Source: Candidatus Thalassarchaeum betae (GTDB taxonomy: Archaea > Thermoplasmatota > Poseidoniia > Poseidoniales > Thalassarchaeaceae). From it: a stretch of 34,599 nt of DNA. The stretch is taken from NCBI GenBank assembly GCA_022447095.1, contig JAKUUP010000017.1, positions 1 through 34,599 of the forward strand. The letters run 5' to 3'. The translations under genes were made by a program, and so were the position numbers. The notes below the pieces were generated by a model that saw only the letters and a list, made by a program, of their open reading frames with translations, ran no database searches and was not told where the DNA came from. Of this stretch, positions 1 through 8,816 are shown in pieces; position 1 is the first letter of the stretch, and each line of letters begins with the position of its first letter.

Positions 1-1
1 G

Positions 2-1486
2 ATTCAGAGCAACGGGGGTTGGGGGTCAGTCGGATCCGATGGCCTAGTGTCCAACTTCATCTTGAACGCGCTGCTGCTGCTGCTTGGGCCATTTTGCTTG
101 TGGATTGGAGGGGCTCTTGTGCTCGGTAGGATAGGCGCCGCTGGACCGAACATCCTGACTGCGCTACTGTCATGGTCACCCGCGATTTCAGACATCCGGC
201 GCGGACTGCGCGGATCCGGCTCTAGCGAGTCAGTTAATCGCCTCGCAGTCATCATGCTTCTCACTCTATCAATCGTCACTCTAGCCGCCGTCCAGGGGTA
301 CACCGGCACAATCGTAGACGAACGTACGACCTCAGCTCAAACGGGTGCAGACATACAAGTTCAGTTCGACTCTCCTGTCACCGAGCAGCAGGCTAGAGAC
401 GAGGTAATGCTCGCCATCCAACGCACTGGCGACAGCGACATCATCGACATCGATTCGATGACATCGGTGGCCGACCTCTTCGCAAACCCTGAGGGAAAGT
501 CCGCGCTGCTTCGAACATGGGTACTGTTCGACGGACACGAGGACACGCTGATATGGGACACACAGGCGATTCCTGGGGATGACATCGACGCGATAGTTTC
601 TGGCTGGTCAGACGGTGGATTCACTGCAGGCGAGGCAGCTAGGGACGTACTGGATGACCTCGAAACCGGTTCAGAGCAGACCTTTGAGTATACGGAGTAC
701 GACTTTCAACTGGGTCCGGACTTCGAGTTGGTTGTGATGACCACCGTTACCGAATCCACAGTAACATACCAAGGAAGGCACAGTTGGGTCCCAGGTCTTT
801 CCTCTTCTGAGGCAGAACAGGCCATAGTGATTGGCGAATCGACCTACCGAGAACTCGTTGGCAACGCCACTGCAGACTCCTACGCATCCACACGCTGGTT
901 CTTCGAGCTGTGCGACCAGAGCGACGAGGACTGCGCAGACGCCCTCAGAACAGTCAGTGTCGAGATAGGCAACGGAAACGGTGTCACGGCGGCATCGGAC
1001 TGGTCGACGGCTCACAGGGACAACGAGCGCAATGGTGGCCTGAGCTTCGGTACCCCCGGACTGCTCAGCCTGCAATTCGTTGTGGCATCGCTGGCCTCGG
1101 TGGCCTCCGCCTTCGTATTCCTCTCGCTTGTGCTGACCCAGCGCAAGCGTGAACTGGCTATACTGCAGGCGATAGGGGCTAGCCCCAACCAGGTCATTCG
1201 GTTAGTCCTCTTTGAGATTCTCGCTATTCTGCTTGTGAGCATGGGACTGGGGGTCATACTAGGTCTAGCCATCGCTGAGTCTTTCAACGGCTTCTTCGGC
1301 ATTTTTGGATTCATATTCCAGTTGTTCCTCGGCCAGAGCGCGCCGATAAGCAGAGAACTCGTCTGGCCTTGGCTAGACCTTGCATTGGTTAACGCGTCCG
1401 TGCTGATTGCTGTGATGGTGGCACTGCTCTACACCACTCGCAGGGCATTGCAGGCGGATTTGGCTGTGGTCTTGAAGGGGGAGTAG
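2..1486 (+). CDS. FtsX/MacB-type ABC transporter permease, 5'-truncated by the window edge
   Basis: The frame is open from base 2 with no stop before the first possible start (GTG at 47), so the true start probably lies outside the window and this is the C-terminal part of a longer, probably two-module permease. Counting from the GTG, there is a hydrophobic segment at about 5-30, a second membrane segment at about 65-88 preceded by the basic DIRRGLRG stretch typical of an FtsX module start, a large extracytoplasmic domain at about 90-335, then three C-terminal membrane segments. The first of these is followed by RKRELAILQAIGAS, a strong FtsX-family signature. The stop is one base before the ATPase gene, so the two form an ABC pair of the LolCDE/MacB kind. 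Such systems move lipids, lipoproteins or peptides or do mechanical work at the membrane; the substrate here is unknown. Confidence 0.85.
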   Translation: MQSNGGWGSVGSDGLVSNFILNALLLLLGPFCLWIGGALVLGRIGAAGPNILTALLSWSPAISDIRRGLRGSGSSESVNRLAVIMLLTLSIVTLAAVQGYTGTIVDERTTSAQTGADIQVQFDSPVTEQQARDEVMLAIQRTGDSDIIDIDSMTSVADLFANPEGKSALLRTWVLFDGHEDTLIWDTQAIPGDDIDAIVSGWSDGGFTAGEAARDVLDDLETGSEQTFEYTEYDFQLGPDFELVVMTTVTESTVTYQGRHSWVPGLSSSEAEQAIVIGESTYRELVGNATADSYASTRWFFELCDQSDEDCADALRTVSVEIGNGNGVTAASDWSTAHRDNERNGGLSFGTPGLLSLQFVVASLASVASAFVFLSLVLTQRKRELAILQAIGASPNQVIRLVLFEILAILLVSMGLGVILGLAIAESFNGFFGIFGFIFQLFLGQSAPISRELVWPWLDLALVNASVLIAVMVALLYTTRRALQADLAVVLKGE

Positions 1487-1487
1487 C

Positions 1488-2480
1488 ATGCAGAACGGAC
1501 ACAAGGAGATTCTCAAGGCTGACGGACTCTATCATGTCTACGAGTCGAAGGCGGAGGACGGCAACGTCGTCGCTCTTCGCGGTCTGCACGTGACGGTTTA
1601 CGAGGGCGAGGCCGTGGCAATCATCGGTCCATCTGGTTCGGGCAAGTCGACTCTACTGAAGTGCCTCGGCGGTCTGATGAAACCCTCGGCTGGAGGGGTG
1701 GAGTTGGCAGGTAGCAGGATGACTAGGCTGACTGGGACGGAACTCGTGAAACTGCGCCAGAAAACAGTCTCTTTCATCTTCCAGGACTCGAATCTTCTAC
1801 CACATATGAACGCTCTAGACAACGTCGCCCAGCCCCTTCGTCATCAAGGGGTCTTGCCAGGAGATGCCAGAGCCAAGGCGCAGGCACTTCTGGATCGCCT
1901 TGGGATGGGAGAAAGATCCCGTGGGATGCCCGAGGAACTCTCCGGTGGCGAGCAACAGAGAGTGGCAATAGCACGAGCCCTAATCACTGAACCAAAACTA
2001 ATCCTAGCAGACGAGCCAACCGGCGCTCTTGACCCAATTACAAGCAGAGAGGTGCTGGAACTCTTCGCGAAGCTGCACAACGAGGAAGATGTTTCGTTCT
2101 TCCTTGTAACTCACAACAGGGAGGTCGCTGCTTTCTGCGAACGCTCGCTCGAACTCAGAGATGGACGATTCGTCGCCCAGCACGGCACCGATGTCGACAT
2201 CGCCGACCTCTCAGGCAGCCGGGAACTCATCATAGACGATACCGGGACAGTCACCCTCCCCCCAGACGTGCTCGCGAAGATCGGCGGCCCGGGGCGATTT
2301 GAGTTGCCCGACATCTCTCGCGACTCCCTTAATCTCGAGCGGGTCGACATGGAGCGTCTGCAGGTCGAGGGCAAGTCGAATCTAACTTTAGCAGAGACCT
2401 GCCCAGCCTGCTTCCACGTCTACGGCGACAGCGAAGAGCAACGTTGTCCCGACTGCGGCTCGAGTAGACCGATGGTTTAG
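1488..2480 (+). CDS. ABC transporter ATP-binding protein (LolD/MacB-like) with C-terminal zinc-ribbon-like tail
   Basis: This is the ATPase partner of the FtsX-type permease, starting one base after its stop. Visible motifs are Walker A GPSGSGKST (47-55), the Q-loop FQDSNLLPH (about 98-106), signature LSGGEQQRVAIARAL (151-165), Walker B LILADEPTGALD (171-182) and the H-loop LVTHN (206-210). The ABC domain ends near residue 232, which is the usual length of LolD-type ATPases. About 100 further residues follow. They contain a linker and a CPAC (305-308)...CPDC (320-323) pair that looks like a zinc ribbon. The tail is not standard for LolD/MacB and may be a regulatory or docking module. The last four bases overlap the convergent Taw1 gene (shared TTAG). 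Confidence 0.9.
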   Translation: MQNGHKEILKADGLYHVYESKAEDGNVVALRGLHVTVYEGEAVAIIGPSGSGKSTLLKCLGGLMKPSAGGVELAGSRMTRLTGTELVKLRQKTVSFIFQDSNLLPHMNALDNVAQPLRHQGVLPGDARAKAQALLDRLGMGERSRGMPEELSGGEQQRVAIARALITEPKLILADEPTGALDPITSREVLELFAKLHNEEDVSFFLVTHNREVAAFCERSLELRDGRFVAQHGTDVDIADLSGSRELIIDDTGTVTLPPDVLAKIGGPGRFELPDISRDSLNLERVDMERLQVEGKSNLTLAETCPACFHVYGDSEEQRCPDCGSSRPMV

Positions 2481-3493
2481 GCCTGAGGCAGCACGTACTG
2501 CTGCGGCTTGGCGATTCCGAGGTCCTTGGGTAGTTCGCGCACCTTCTCCGGTAGGGTGATTGGAACCATCTCCCTGCCAATTAGAGCAACGCGACTCTCC
2601 CTGCGGTCTGAGAGCACCTCACGACCCACAAGTGGAGCTAGTCGGTTGGAGAAATCGAGAATATCTTGGTGATACGGCATGCTCTCGATGGTGAGGTTGT
2701 TGCGACTGTTGCCGACATACACGTACCCCTTTGCCTCGATGAAGTCCGGGTCGGCGATGTTGTCGAGGCGCGCATAGTCCTCGTGGTAACCTAGCGATTC
2801 GCCCTTGATGAGCGTATGACGGCACACTGTGCGGGTGTCGAGGCTGGGCAGCAGTTCGAGGGTCTGCTCGAGCTTGTGGAATGCTGCTTGGTCGAACTTG
2901 GGTTTGCACAGCCGGTCGAAGATATCCTTGTTGGGAGCATCAACACTGACGTAGAGCTGAGTGGGCAGCGGGTCGAGTTTCTCGATGACCTTGGGCAGAC
3001 TGCCGTTGGTCACGAGGAAGGTGGAGACTCCATGCTGGTGACAGATGTCGAGGAACTCGCCCAGACGAGAGTAGAGCGTGGGCTCGCCGTTGAGTGAGAT
3101 GGCGACGTGCTTGGGGTTCTGCGCCTCGCGAAACTTCTCGGGGTCGGCCTTCGGGTTGCCCCCGTATCCAGTGATGAGGCGGCGGTGGCCGCGGACCGAC
3201 TCTAGGAACAGTTCGTACGGGTCGTCGTCGATCTTGTGCAGTGTGTCCGAGTGCGGCTCCCTCCAGCAGTATGTGCAGGCGAGGTTGCAGGTGTCCACGT
3301 TGGGCGCCATCTGCATGCAGCCATGGCTCTCGATGCCGTAGAAGGTGCCCTTGTAGCACGAGCGGTCGTTGATCAGGCTCTGCTTGGTCCAGTGGCAGAC
3401 CTTGACACCACCGTGCTCTCCGACAAGCTGGTACTTCTGCTTGGACAGACGCGCCGCTATCTTCGGCTCTATGCGCGTTATCGGGCTCTGCAT
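2477..3493 (-). CDS. taw1: 4-demethylwyosine synthase (Taw1/TYW1), radical SAM tRNA-modifying enzyme
   Basis: Taw1 condenses N1-methylguanosine-37 of tRNA-Phe with two carbons of pyruvate to form the tricyclic 4-demethylwyosine. Counting from the ATG at 3493, the radical-SAM CX3CX2C motif CNLACTYC has cysteines at 69, 73 and 76. The three cysteines of the second iron-sulfur cluster are at 33, 46 and 59, with the 13/13/10 spacing of archaeal TYW1 as I recall it. The Lys in VCHWTKQSL is a candidate for the pyruvate Schiff-base residue. HVAISLNGEPTLY and FLVTNGSLP are typical of the barrel. The reading frame extends nine codons further to 3520, but GGGGTGA lies just before the ATG at 3493 and favours it (338 aa, usual for the family). 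A second wyosine gene (Taw2-like) is at 14370-15260. Confidence 0.93.
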   Translation of the reverse strand: MQSPITRIEPKIAARLSKQKYQLVGEHGGVKVCHWTKQSLINDRSCYKGTFYGIESHGCMQMAPNVDTCNLACTYCWREPHSDTLHKIDDDPYELFLESVRGHRRLITGYGGNPKADPEKFREAQNPKHVAISLNGEPTLYSRLGEFLDICHQHGVSTFLVTNGSLPKVIEKLDPLPTQLYVSVDAPNKDIFDRLCKPKFDQAAFHKLEQTLELLPSLDTRTVCRHTLIKGESLGYHEDYARLDNIADPDFIEAKGYVYVGNSRNNLTIESMPYHQDILDFSNRLAPLVGREVLSDRRESRVALIGREMVPITLPEKVRELPKDLGIAKPQQYVLPQA

Positions 3494-3587
3494 GCACTCA
3501 CCCCCGACTCCGCATCCCACAGAGGGGCCGTGTCAGGGCAGGGTCGCGTAGGCACATTCGGTCTTGAAACTGCCCTGTTCGACTCAA

Positions 3588-3597
3588 GTGATATACA
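3588..3597 (+). promoter_or_regulatory. TATA-like box of the M28 peptidase gene (leaderless)
   Basis: The sequence GTGATATACA is centred about 23 bases before the ATG at 3616 and 26 before the in-frame ATG at 3619. This is the archaeal TATA-to-start distance, so the mRNA is probably leaderless. No Shine-Dalgarno sequence is seen before the start. Confidence 0.5.
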
Positions 3598-3615
3598 GCC
3601 AGCGCCAATCCGCAG

Positions 3616-5100
3616 ATGATGCCTCGTATCCCAGCGATATGCATCGCCCTCGTCATCCTAACCACTCCCCTTGCGGGATGCTTCTCCTTTGAGGAAGAAT
3701 CCTCGATACAATCCGAGGACCTCAGCATATCCCCCGGTGTGCTGGTTGGCGCGCACTTCCAATCAGTCGAGTTCAGTTCTTCCAGTTCGATGAGCGTGCA
3801 TGTGCCCTACCTCGTAATCGATGCCGAATCGGGATACGTCATCAACGGGACGACCCTCGACTTCGACGGAGGGGGAACGACCACCATCGAGATGCTGGCC
3901 CCTTCGAACCTGCACTCAGCTCATTTCCTTCTCGGCGAACTCGGCCGCGACAGTTGGCCGCTGCGAGCGACCAACCAGAGTTGGGAGGAGTGGTTCAACT
4001 CGAGCGAATTCGATGTCTCAGCATACTCCTTCCTTGAGCACCCGGTGCTGAGGGAGAATGAGTCGGGGTACACGATAGAGGAAGGCGCTCTGCACAGCAC
4101 CGGTATCATCGACGGGCTCAGTGTCTACGAGTGGCTGGAGTTCTTCGCCGACCCGGATTCTGGATACAACGATCGCTGGGGCCCCTTCACGCTTTACGAC
4201 CCGGTATACGAACGGGCCGCATCTTTCATGCAGAACGAACTACAGGGAATGGGGTATGACGCCCAAGTCCACCGATACAGGCTCTCTAGCTCGCCGTACG
4301 CAGTCAACGTCTGTGGCTACAAGGAGGGCACGATGTTCCCCAATGAGTGGCTGGTCCTCGGCGCGCACCTCGACATCGCCGAGGCTGGAAGCCCACCGGG
4401 CGGCGGTACGCATATCGGAGCTCATGACAATGGCGCGGGAGTTGCCTTGGTCCTAGAGGCGGCCCGGGGCCTCGCGCAGTTCGATCACCGCAGGACCATC
4501 GTCGTGTGCTTCTGGTCCAACGAGGAGAACGGCTACGACGGCGTAGACAGCTGGATCGATAACATCCCAACAGGGGTCACTCTGTCCAACTATCTCAATG
4601 CGGACGCAGTGGGAACCAACTGGCCGGGGTACTACACCCTCGTCGTCGACATCATCCCTGAGACTGATAATCAGATTAACGAGCAGTGGCCCATGGTCAG
4701 GCTGACAGAGTGGATCGGCTCCAACAACAATAACATCGCCGAGGCTCTGCGCCTAGGCAGGGAGATCTACAACACGGAGGGCTACGCCTCGATGAAGGAC
4801 GTGGACTCGAGTGACCAGAAGAGACTCTCCATATCGGTACACGAGTCACAGAGGGGAAGGAGCGACTACGAGAGGATAGCAGACCAGCTCGGCGTGGTCT
4901 CGATGGACTTCGGCTCGCTCACCGGTGGCTCGGACTGCTACCACGCGCCCTGCGACACACTCGATACGATGGTCGACATGATGGTGACCGACAACGGAAC
5001 CGGCGTACAGAACCTCGTGGAGTCATTCGACCTGATCTCGTGGTGGCTGTTCGATCTGGCGATGTACCTAGACGAGACGCCAATCTACAACGAATCCTAG
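3616..5100 (+). CDS. M28-family zinc metallopeptidase, predicted lipoprotein
   Basis: A hydrophobic signal segment (about 4-20) ends in a lipobox LAGC with Cys22, suggesting a lipid-anchored extracellular protein. Residues about 30-230 form an unassigned N-terminal region. The catalytic domain follows, with M28 metal and active-site candidates in order: H251 (GAHLD), D271 (GAHDNGAG), the E303-E304 pair (SNEENG), D330 (NYLNADAVG) and H443 (CYHAPCDT). All five positions expected of a two-zinc aminopeptidase-type M28 enzyme are present, so it is likely active on peptides outside the cell; the substrate is unknown. Two in-frame ATGs (3616, 3619) cannot be separated. The gene ends in a CTAG shared with the convergent UPF0145 gene. 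Confidence 0.88.
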   Translation: MMPRIPAICIALVILTTPLAGCFSFEEESSIQSEDLSISPGVLVGAHFQSVEFSSSSSMSVHVPYLVIDAESGYVINGTTLDFDGGGTTTIEMLAPSNLHSAHFLLGELGRDSWPLRATNQSWEEWFNSSEFDVSAYSFLEHPVLRENESGYTIEEGALHSTGIIDGLSVYEWLEFFADPDSGYNDRWGPFTLYDPVYERAASFMQNELQGMGYDAQVHRYRLSSSPYAVNVCGYKEGTMFPNEWLVLGAHLDIAEAGSPPGGGTHIGAHDNGAGVALVLEAARGLAQFDHRRTIVVCFWSNEENGYDGVDSWIDNIPTGVTLSNYLNADAVGTNWPGYYTLVVDIIPETDNQINEQWPMVRLTEWIGSNNNNIAEALRLGREIYNTEGYASMKDVDSSDQKRLSISVHESQRGRSDYERIADQLGVVSMDFGSLTGGSDCYHAPCDTLDTMVDMMVTDNGTGVQNLVESFDLISWWLFDLAMYLDETPIYNES

Positions 5101-5630
5101 CCGTACTTGACCCCAGTGCCGTAGGCGAACACTTCGACTGCTTTGACGCCCCCCTGTCCACCTTGAGGGGCCATATCTGCAGTATCTATTCGAACATTAA
5201 TCACATCATCCCATCCGTTGGCTATGGCGCTCTCTCGCAATCTCTGCATGGCCTCAGCCCTCCCTGCAGACACTACCTTCTGGAACGTGTCAATCGAGCC
5301 CCCAATCAGGTTGTTGATGTATCCAATCAGGAGATGCCAGTGACTGGGTCCGAAGACGACTCCGGCCCACACAATCCCACTTGAGGTGATGTCGGTGCGA
5401 TAGCCGCCGTCAATGGTTGTGAGGGGGTCGCGACCGAGCGAATCTCGTAGCAAGGCCTCTCTCGACGTTGTGTCGGCAATCTGCTGATTCAGTTTCTTGG
5501 TGCTGAATAGGACAGCCCAAATGAGCATCACTGGATAGGCTATCGTCCACAATATTCCGAATAGAGCAAGAAGTAAGAAGGGAAGGGATAGGGCTAGACC
5601 CACTATCAGCCAGGTACCTCCCTCTGCCAT
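5097..5630 (-). CDS. Membrane-anchored UPF0145 (YbjQ-like) domain protein
   Basis: Residues about 7-43 form one or two hydrophobic segments, followed by a polar linker. The C-terminal 80 residues match the UPF0145/YbjQ pattern: IGGSIDTFQKVVSAGR, then AMQRLRESAIANGWDDVINVRIDTA and the terminal EVFAYGTGVK. The family is annotated as putative heavy-metal-binding, but its function is not established. A fused membrane anchor is unlike the usual soluble protein of about 105 residues. It is the last gene of a minus-strand run, 14 bases after the second UPF0145 gene. Its stop codon overlaps that of the M28 peptidase gene (CTAG). Confidence 0.8.
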   Translation of the reverse strand: MAEGGTWLIVGLALSLPFLLLALFGILWTIAYPVMLIWAVLFSTKKLNQQIADTTSREALLRDSLGRDPLTTIDGGYRTDITSSGIVWAGVVFGPSHWHLLIGYINNLIGGSIDTFQKVVSAGRAEAMQRLRESAIANGWDDVINVRIDTADMAPQGGQGGVKAVEVFAYGTGVKYG

Positions 5631-5644
5631 CGAAAAACCCCCGA

Positions 5645-5986
5645 TTACTCGGTCTTAACCGCTGTACCGTAGGCGAACAGTTCCGCCGCACCAGCAGTTA
5701 CCGCTGAAGTAGCGAATCTGACATTCACAATCGCGGTGGCCCCTCGTGACATCGCATCTGCCACCATTCTGCCAATCGCCTCTTGGCGGGACTCCTCTAG
5801 CAACTCGGTGTACTTCACGAGCTCTCCGCCCATGATGTTCCGGAGTCCTTGAGTTATGTCTCTGCCGATATTCTTCGCTCTGACCGTCGAGCCGCTGACA
5901 ACCCCGAGAGTCTCGGTAATCATCATGCCCGGTATCGTTTCCGTATTCACCACTAGTATTCCTTGAACCATCTGTTCCATAATCAT
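5645..5986 (-). CDS. UPF0145 (YbjQ-like) family protein, soluble
   Basis: This 113-residue protein is the normal size for the UPF0145/YbjQ family. Visible family features are the N-terminal VVNTETIPGMMITETLGVVSGSTVRAK (first strand and turn), the central helix EESRQEAIGRMVADAMSRGA, the strand AIVNVRFATS and the closing AELFAYGTAVK. The family forms small oligomers and is listed as putative heavy-metal-binding, with no settled role. It sits between a multi-pass membrane protein gene (19 bases upstream) and a membrane-anchored paralogue (14 bases downstream), so the two homologues are probably co-expressed and may assemble together. An alternative start is the ATG at 5980. Confidence 0.85.
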   Translation of the reverse strand: MIMEQMVQGILVVNTETIPGMMITETLGVVSGSTVRAKNIGRDITQGLRNIMGGELVKYTELLEESRQEAIGRMVADAMSRGATAIVNVRFATSAVTAGAAELFAYGTAVKTE

Positions 5987-6005
5987 GCCACAGATGGGTG
6001 ATGCT

Positions 6006-6689
6006 TCAAGATTGGGGCTCCTCGTCGGGACGGAACCCAGAGGATATGTCGAAGGAGGTCGCAGGCTTGGACTTGCTCGCGACTAGGCCTAGAATCCCGA
6101 GGAAACAAATATTGCAGATTATTATCTGCCCCCATCCGCCAATCATTGCCAACGTTTCAAAGAACTCAATATTCACCGCCTCCGCCTCAGGGCCATAATC
6201 CAATTCGGGCATGAAACCAATCTTAGCCATCATCCACATCAGCCCGATTCCACCTAGGAAGTTGATTCCTATCCAGGCCCCCACCAGTTTGATTCCAAGT
6301 TCCCGATCACCCCTCCAAAGTACTGGGACGCAGAACAGTCCAATGATGGCTAGCAAACCGCTGTATAAGGCCGAGAATTCCAACACCCCCATCATCTCGT
6401 CAGTATATTCCACCATGGAATCCCAGAATTCCTTATTCTCTTCCCAGTTGGCCTTATCCTCATCCGTCCCGTCCTCTGGATAGGGCTCGATTTCTGCATA
6501 ATCATCAGGCATGAGCCTATCGACCATCATGGGAGAAAGAATGCCCGATGCGACAGCTAACAGCATGTACACCGTCAGCAGCGCCATGAAGATGGCCAGT
6601 CCCTTCAGCCACCACGGTGAAGGCTCGCCGGGGTCATACGGTGCCTCTGTCCCTGCCATGGCCATGGAGGGGCGTGGAAGAGGATGCAT
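6006..6689 (-). CDS. Multi-pass membrane protein of unknown function
   Basis: I do not recognise the family. The 227-residue product has hydrophobic segments at about 28-52, 100-122, 131-154 and 182-205. An acidic loop at about 58-95 is rich in Asp, Glu and Trp and would lie between the first and second segments. The tail is polar. Possible starts are the ATGs at 6689, 6665 and 6659; none has a clear Shine-Dalgarno sequence. The gene is 16 bases downstream of the RimK-associated protease-like gene and 19 upstream of the UPF0145 pair. Its DNA is visibly richer in A and T than most neighbours, which might mean a later arrival or weaker codon selection. Confidence 0.7.
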   Translation of the reverse strand: MHPLPRPSMAMAGTEAPYDPGEPSPWWLKGLAIFMALLTVYMLLAVASGILSPMMVDRLMPDDYAEIEPYPEDGTDEDKANWEENKEFWDSMVEYTDEMMGVLEFSALYSGLLAIIGLFCVPVLWRGDRELGIKLVGAWIGINFLGGIGLMWMMAKIGFMPELDYGPEAEAVNIEFFETLAMIGGWGQIIICNICFLGILGLVASKSKPATSFDISSGFRPDEEPQS

Positions 6690-6705
6690 TTGAGGACTGG
6701 TGAAA

Positions 6706-7149
6706 TCAGTATTCCAGTACTACTCGGGGGTGAGTCCGCTTGCTCGAGTGGATGCACTGTCTACCTGGATGTATGCAGAAGCGCTCGCGCAGGAACTTCC
6801 TGCCGAGGATGAACCTGTGCCGCATCAGTGAACGGTCCTTCAGGCAGACCTCGATATCGTAGTCCATACCCGCAATCTCGAGGGTGGTTCGGATGACCGG
6901 ACGCATGGTTTCGTGACCCCCGGTGTCGCGCACGCGGCGCCAGTCAGAAAGCGGGCGCTCGACCCATCCACCGTCCTCGCTGAGGCGAAATCTGACTTGA
7001 GTCTCAAGGTCGGACTCGATGACCTCGATTTCGCTCGCGTGGAGAGTGTTGGACCACGCACCGGTGTCCATCTTGGCGAGCAGCGGCTCGCCCTCTAGCT
7101 CCGGTATCCCGACCCACTCGCGCCAGCCGATCATTACGAGTTCGTGCAT
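6706..7149 (-). CDS. RimK-associated putative ATP-dependent zinc protease family (retropepsin-like)
   Basis: The 147-residue protein matches the family annotated as 'ATP-dependent zinc protease', often found next to rimK: GWREWVGIPELEG at the start, LAKMDTGAWSNTLHA with the DTGA signature (28-31), then RRVRDTGGHETMRPVIRTTLEIAG and the terminal RHRFILGRKFLRERFCIHPGR. The DTG motif and fold resemble retropepsin-like aspartic proteases, so the zinc label may be wrong. In bacteria relatives accompany ATP-grasp RimK ligases, but none is in this window. The ATG at 7149 has GAGGG about seven bases upstream. It heads a run of four minus-strand genes with gaps of 14-19 bases, probably one transcript. 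Confidence 0.8.
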   Translation of the reverse strand: MHELVMIGWREWVGIPELEGEPLLAKMDTGAWSNTLHASEIEVIESDLETQVRFRLSEDGGWVERPLSDWRRVRDTGGHETMRPVIRTTLEIAGMDYDIEVCLKDRSLMRHRFILGRKFLRERFCIHPGRQCIHSSKRTHPRVVLEY

Positions 7150-7342
7150 ACCGTTTCCCTCTATCGGCCGCGGCCAGAAGGGGTTTTTGAAGTCGATGGT
7201 TACACTACCGAATTTTGCTCATAAGAAGCCATCACAGCGGAGTGAAAATCCGACAACAATTCGAACTGTTCCGAGCTTCCGGAGGGCACATTCAGGCGCT
7301 TTTACGGAATCGTTCAAGTAGCGATGCCATAGGCCATACCTA
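7150..7342. other. Divergent intergenic region upstream of guaB
   Basis: This is the longest gene-free stretch in the window, between the divergently transcribed protease-like gene and guaB. It should hold both promoters. A TTTTAC element near 7299-7305 is a possible TATA-like box for guaB, giving a short leader, but the match is weak. I see no convincing RNA gene, hairpin or riboswitch in it. Confidence 0.4.
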
Positions 7343-8812
7343 ATGGCACAAGACGACATCCCTGAGGCTCTGACCTTCGATGACGTCCTCCTGCTCCCGG
7401 CAGAATCGGCGGTCCTTCCAGCCGGGGTTGACACCCAGACTCGTCTGACCAACTCGATACCACTCAATATCCCACTTGTATCAGCAGCTATGGACACCGT
7501 CACCGAGAGCAACATGGCCATCGCCATGGCACAGGCCGGCGGCATCGGCGTAATCCACCGGAACATGAGTGTGGAGGAGCAAGCCGCCGAGGTCTATCGC
7601 GTCAAGCGCTTCGAGTCCGGTCTCGTCCTCGACCCAGTCACCATCTCTCCAGACAACACCATCGGCGAATTGAGAGCAGTCAAGTCCCAGCACGGCTTCT
7701 CCGGCTTCCCCGTAATCGACGATTCAGACGCTCTGGTCGGCATCATCACAAATCGCGACATCAGATTCGTCTCAGATGACTCCGTCAAAGTCTCAACCAT
7801 GATGACCACAGATGTCGTCACAGTCCCCGAGCACGCTGACCCGGAGATCGCCAAGAAGCTCCTGCACCAGCACCGTATCGAGAAACTCATCGTCGTGGAC
7901 GATGAGGGTCGTTGCGCCGGGATGATGACGGTGCGCGACATCCAGCGTAGCCGAGACAACCCGAAGTCCTGCAAGGACTCACAGGGCCGTCTGCGAGTCG
8001 CAGCGGCCACCGGGACCGGCGACAAGGGAGTCGCTCGCGCACTGACGCTCTATGAGGCCGGTGCCGACGCTGTTGTCGTCGACACCGCACACGGCCATTC
8101 GCACGGTGTTATCGACGCAGTCAGGGCGATTCGCGAACAGGCACCCGATGGCGCTCAGATTATCGCCGGAAACATCGCCACCGGCGCGGCCGCCGAGATG
8201 CTCATCGAGGCCGGCGCTGATGCGCTGAAGGTCGGTATAGGGCCGGGCTCGATATGCACGACCAGAATTGTCTCCGGCGTCGGCGTGCCACAGCTAACCG
8301 CGGTCCAAAGCGTCGTCGATGTCTGTAACAAGCACGATATCCCGGTCATCGCCGATGGCGGGATCAAGTACAGCGGCGACATCGCCAAGGCAATCGCCGC
8401 CGGTGCCGATTCGGTGATGGTTGGCTCGGTGCTGGCGGGCACCGACGAGTCACCTGGAGAGATAATCCTCTACCAAGGCCGCTCGTACAAGGTCTATCGG
8501 GGAATGGGTTCCGTGGGCGCGATGAGCCATGGTGCAGGCGCGCACGAGCGGTACTTCCAGTCTGAGCAGGGTGACACCAGCAAGTACGTACCCGAGGGAA
8601 TCGAGGGAAGGGTCCCTGCTAGAGGGCCGGTGGACAACGCCCTCTACCAGATGATAGGTGGACTGCGCTCGTCGATGGGCTACACCGGCAACGGCACCAT
8701 CGCTGAGATGAAGGTCAACTGTGACTTTGTCCGAATCACCAATGCGGGTCTTTCTGAGAGTCACGTCCACGACATCGAGATCACCCGCGAGGCGCCAAAC
8801 TACCGTAGGTGA
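7343..8812 (+). CDS. guaB: Inosine-5'-monophosphate dehydrogenase
   Basis: GuaB oxidises IMP to XMP with NAD+, the first committed step to guanine nucleotides. The 489-residue length is typical. The N-terminal barrel strand has [10 protein letters not shown] (11-20). Two CBS domains are inserted at about residues 93-205 ([19 protein letters not shown] and [20 protein letters not shown]). The catalytic loop GPGSICTTR has the nucleophile Cys305. The later [11 protein letters not shown] and the [24 protein letters not shown] region are the usual IMP-binding and C-terminal parts. It is complete and probably active. It leads a run with msrA (four bases after its stop) and alkB. Confidence 0.97.
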   Translation: MAQDDIPEALTFDDVLLLPAESAVLPAGVDTQTRLTNSIPLNIPLVSAAMDTVTESNMAIAMAQAGGIGVIHRNMSVEEQAAEVYRVKRFESGLVLDPVTISPDNTIGELRAVKSQHGFSGFPVIDDSDALVGIITNRDIRFVSDDSVKVSTMMTTDVVTVPEHADPEIAKKLLHQHRIEKLIVVDDEGRCAGMMTVRDIQRSRDNPKSCKDSQGRLRVAAATGTGDKGVARALTLYEAGADAVVVDTAHGHSHGVIDAVRAIREQAPDGAQIIAGNIATGAAAEMLIEAGADALKVGIGPGSICTTRIVSGVGVPQLTAVQSVVDVCNKHDIPVIADGGIKYSGDIAKAIAAGADSVMVGSVLAGTDESPGEIILYQGRSYKVYRGMGSVGAMSHGAGAHERYFQSEQGDTSKYVPEGIEGRVPARGPVDNALYQMIGGLRSSMGYTGNGTIAEMKVNCDFVRITNAGLSESHVHDIEITREAPNYRR

Positions 8813-8816
8813 GGCG

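Noticed and set aside
2940-3497. A 185-codon minus-strand open frame inside taw1
   Set aside because: It is in another frame of the same strand as taw1, is Arg/Pro/His-rich, and is explained by the GC-rich codon pattern of the real gene.
6656-6667. The palindrome CCATGGCCATGG as an operator
   Set aside because: It lies inside the coding start of the membrane protein gene and is produced by two nearby Met codons (Met-Ala-Met-Ala).
7150-7342. A riboswitch or small RNA upstream of guaB
   Set aside because: The region has no recognisable conserved motif or strong hairpin by eye; it is more simply a divergent promoter region.
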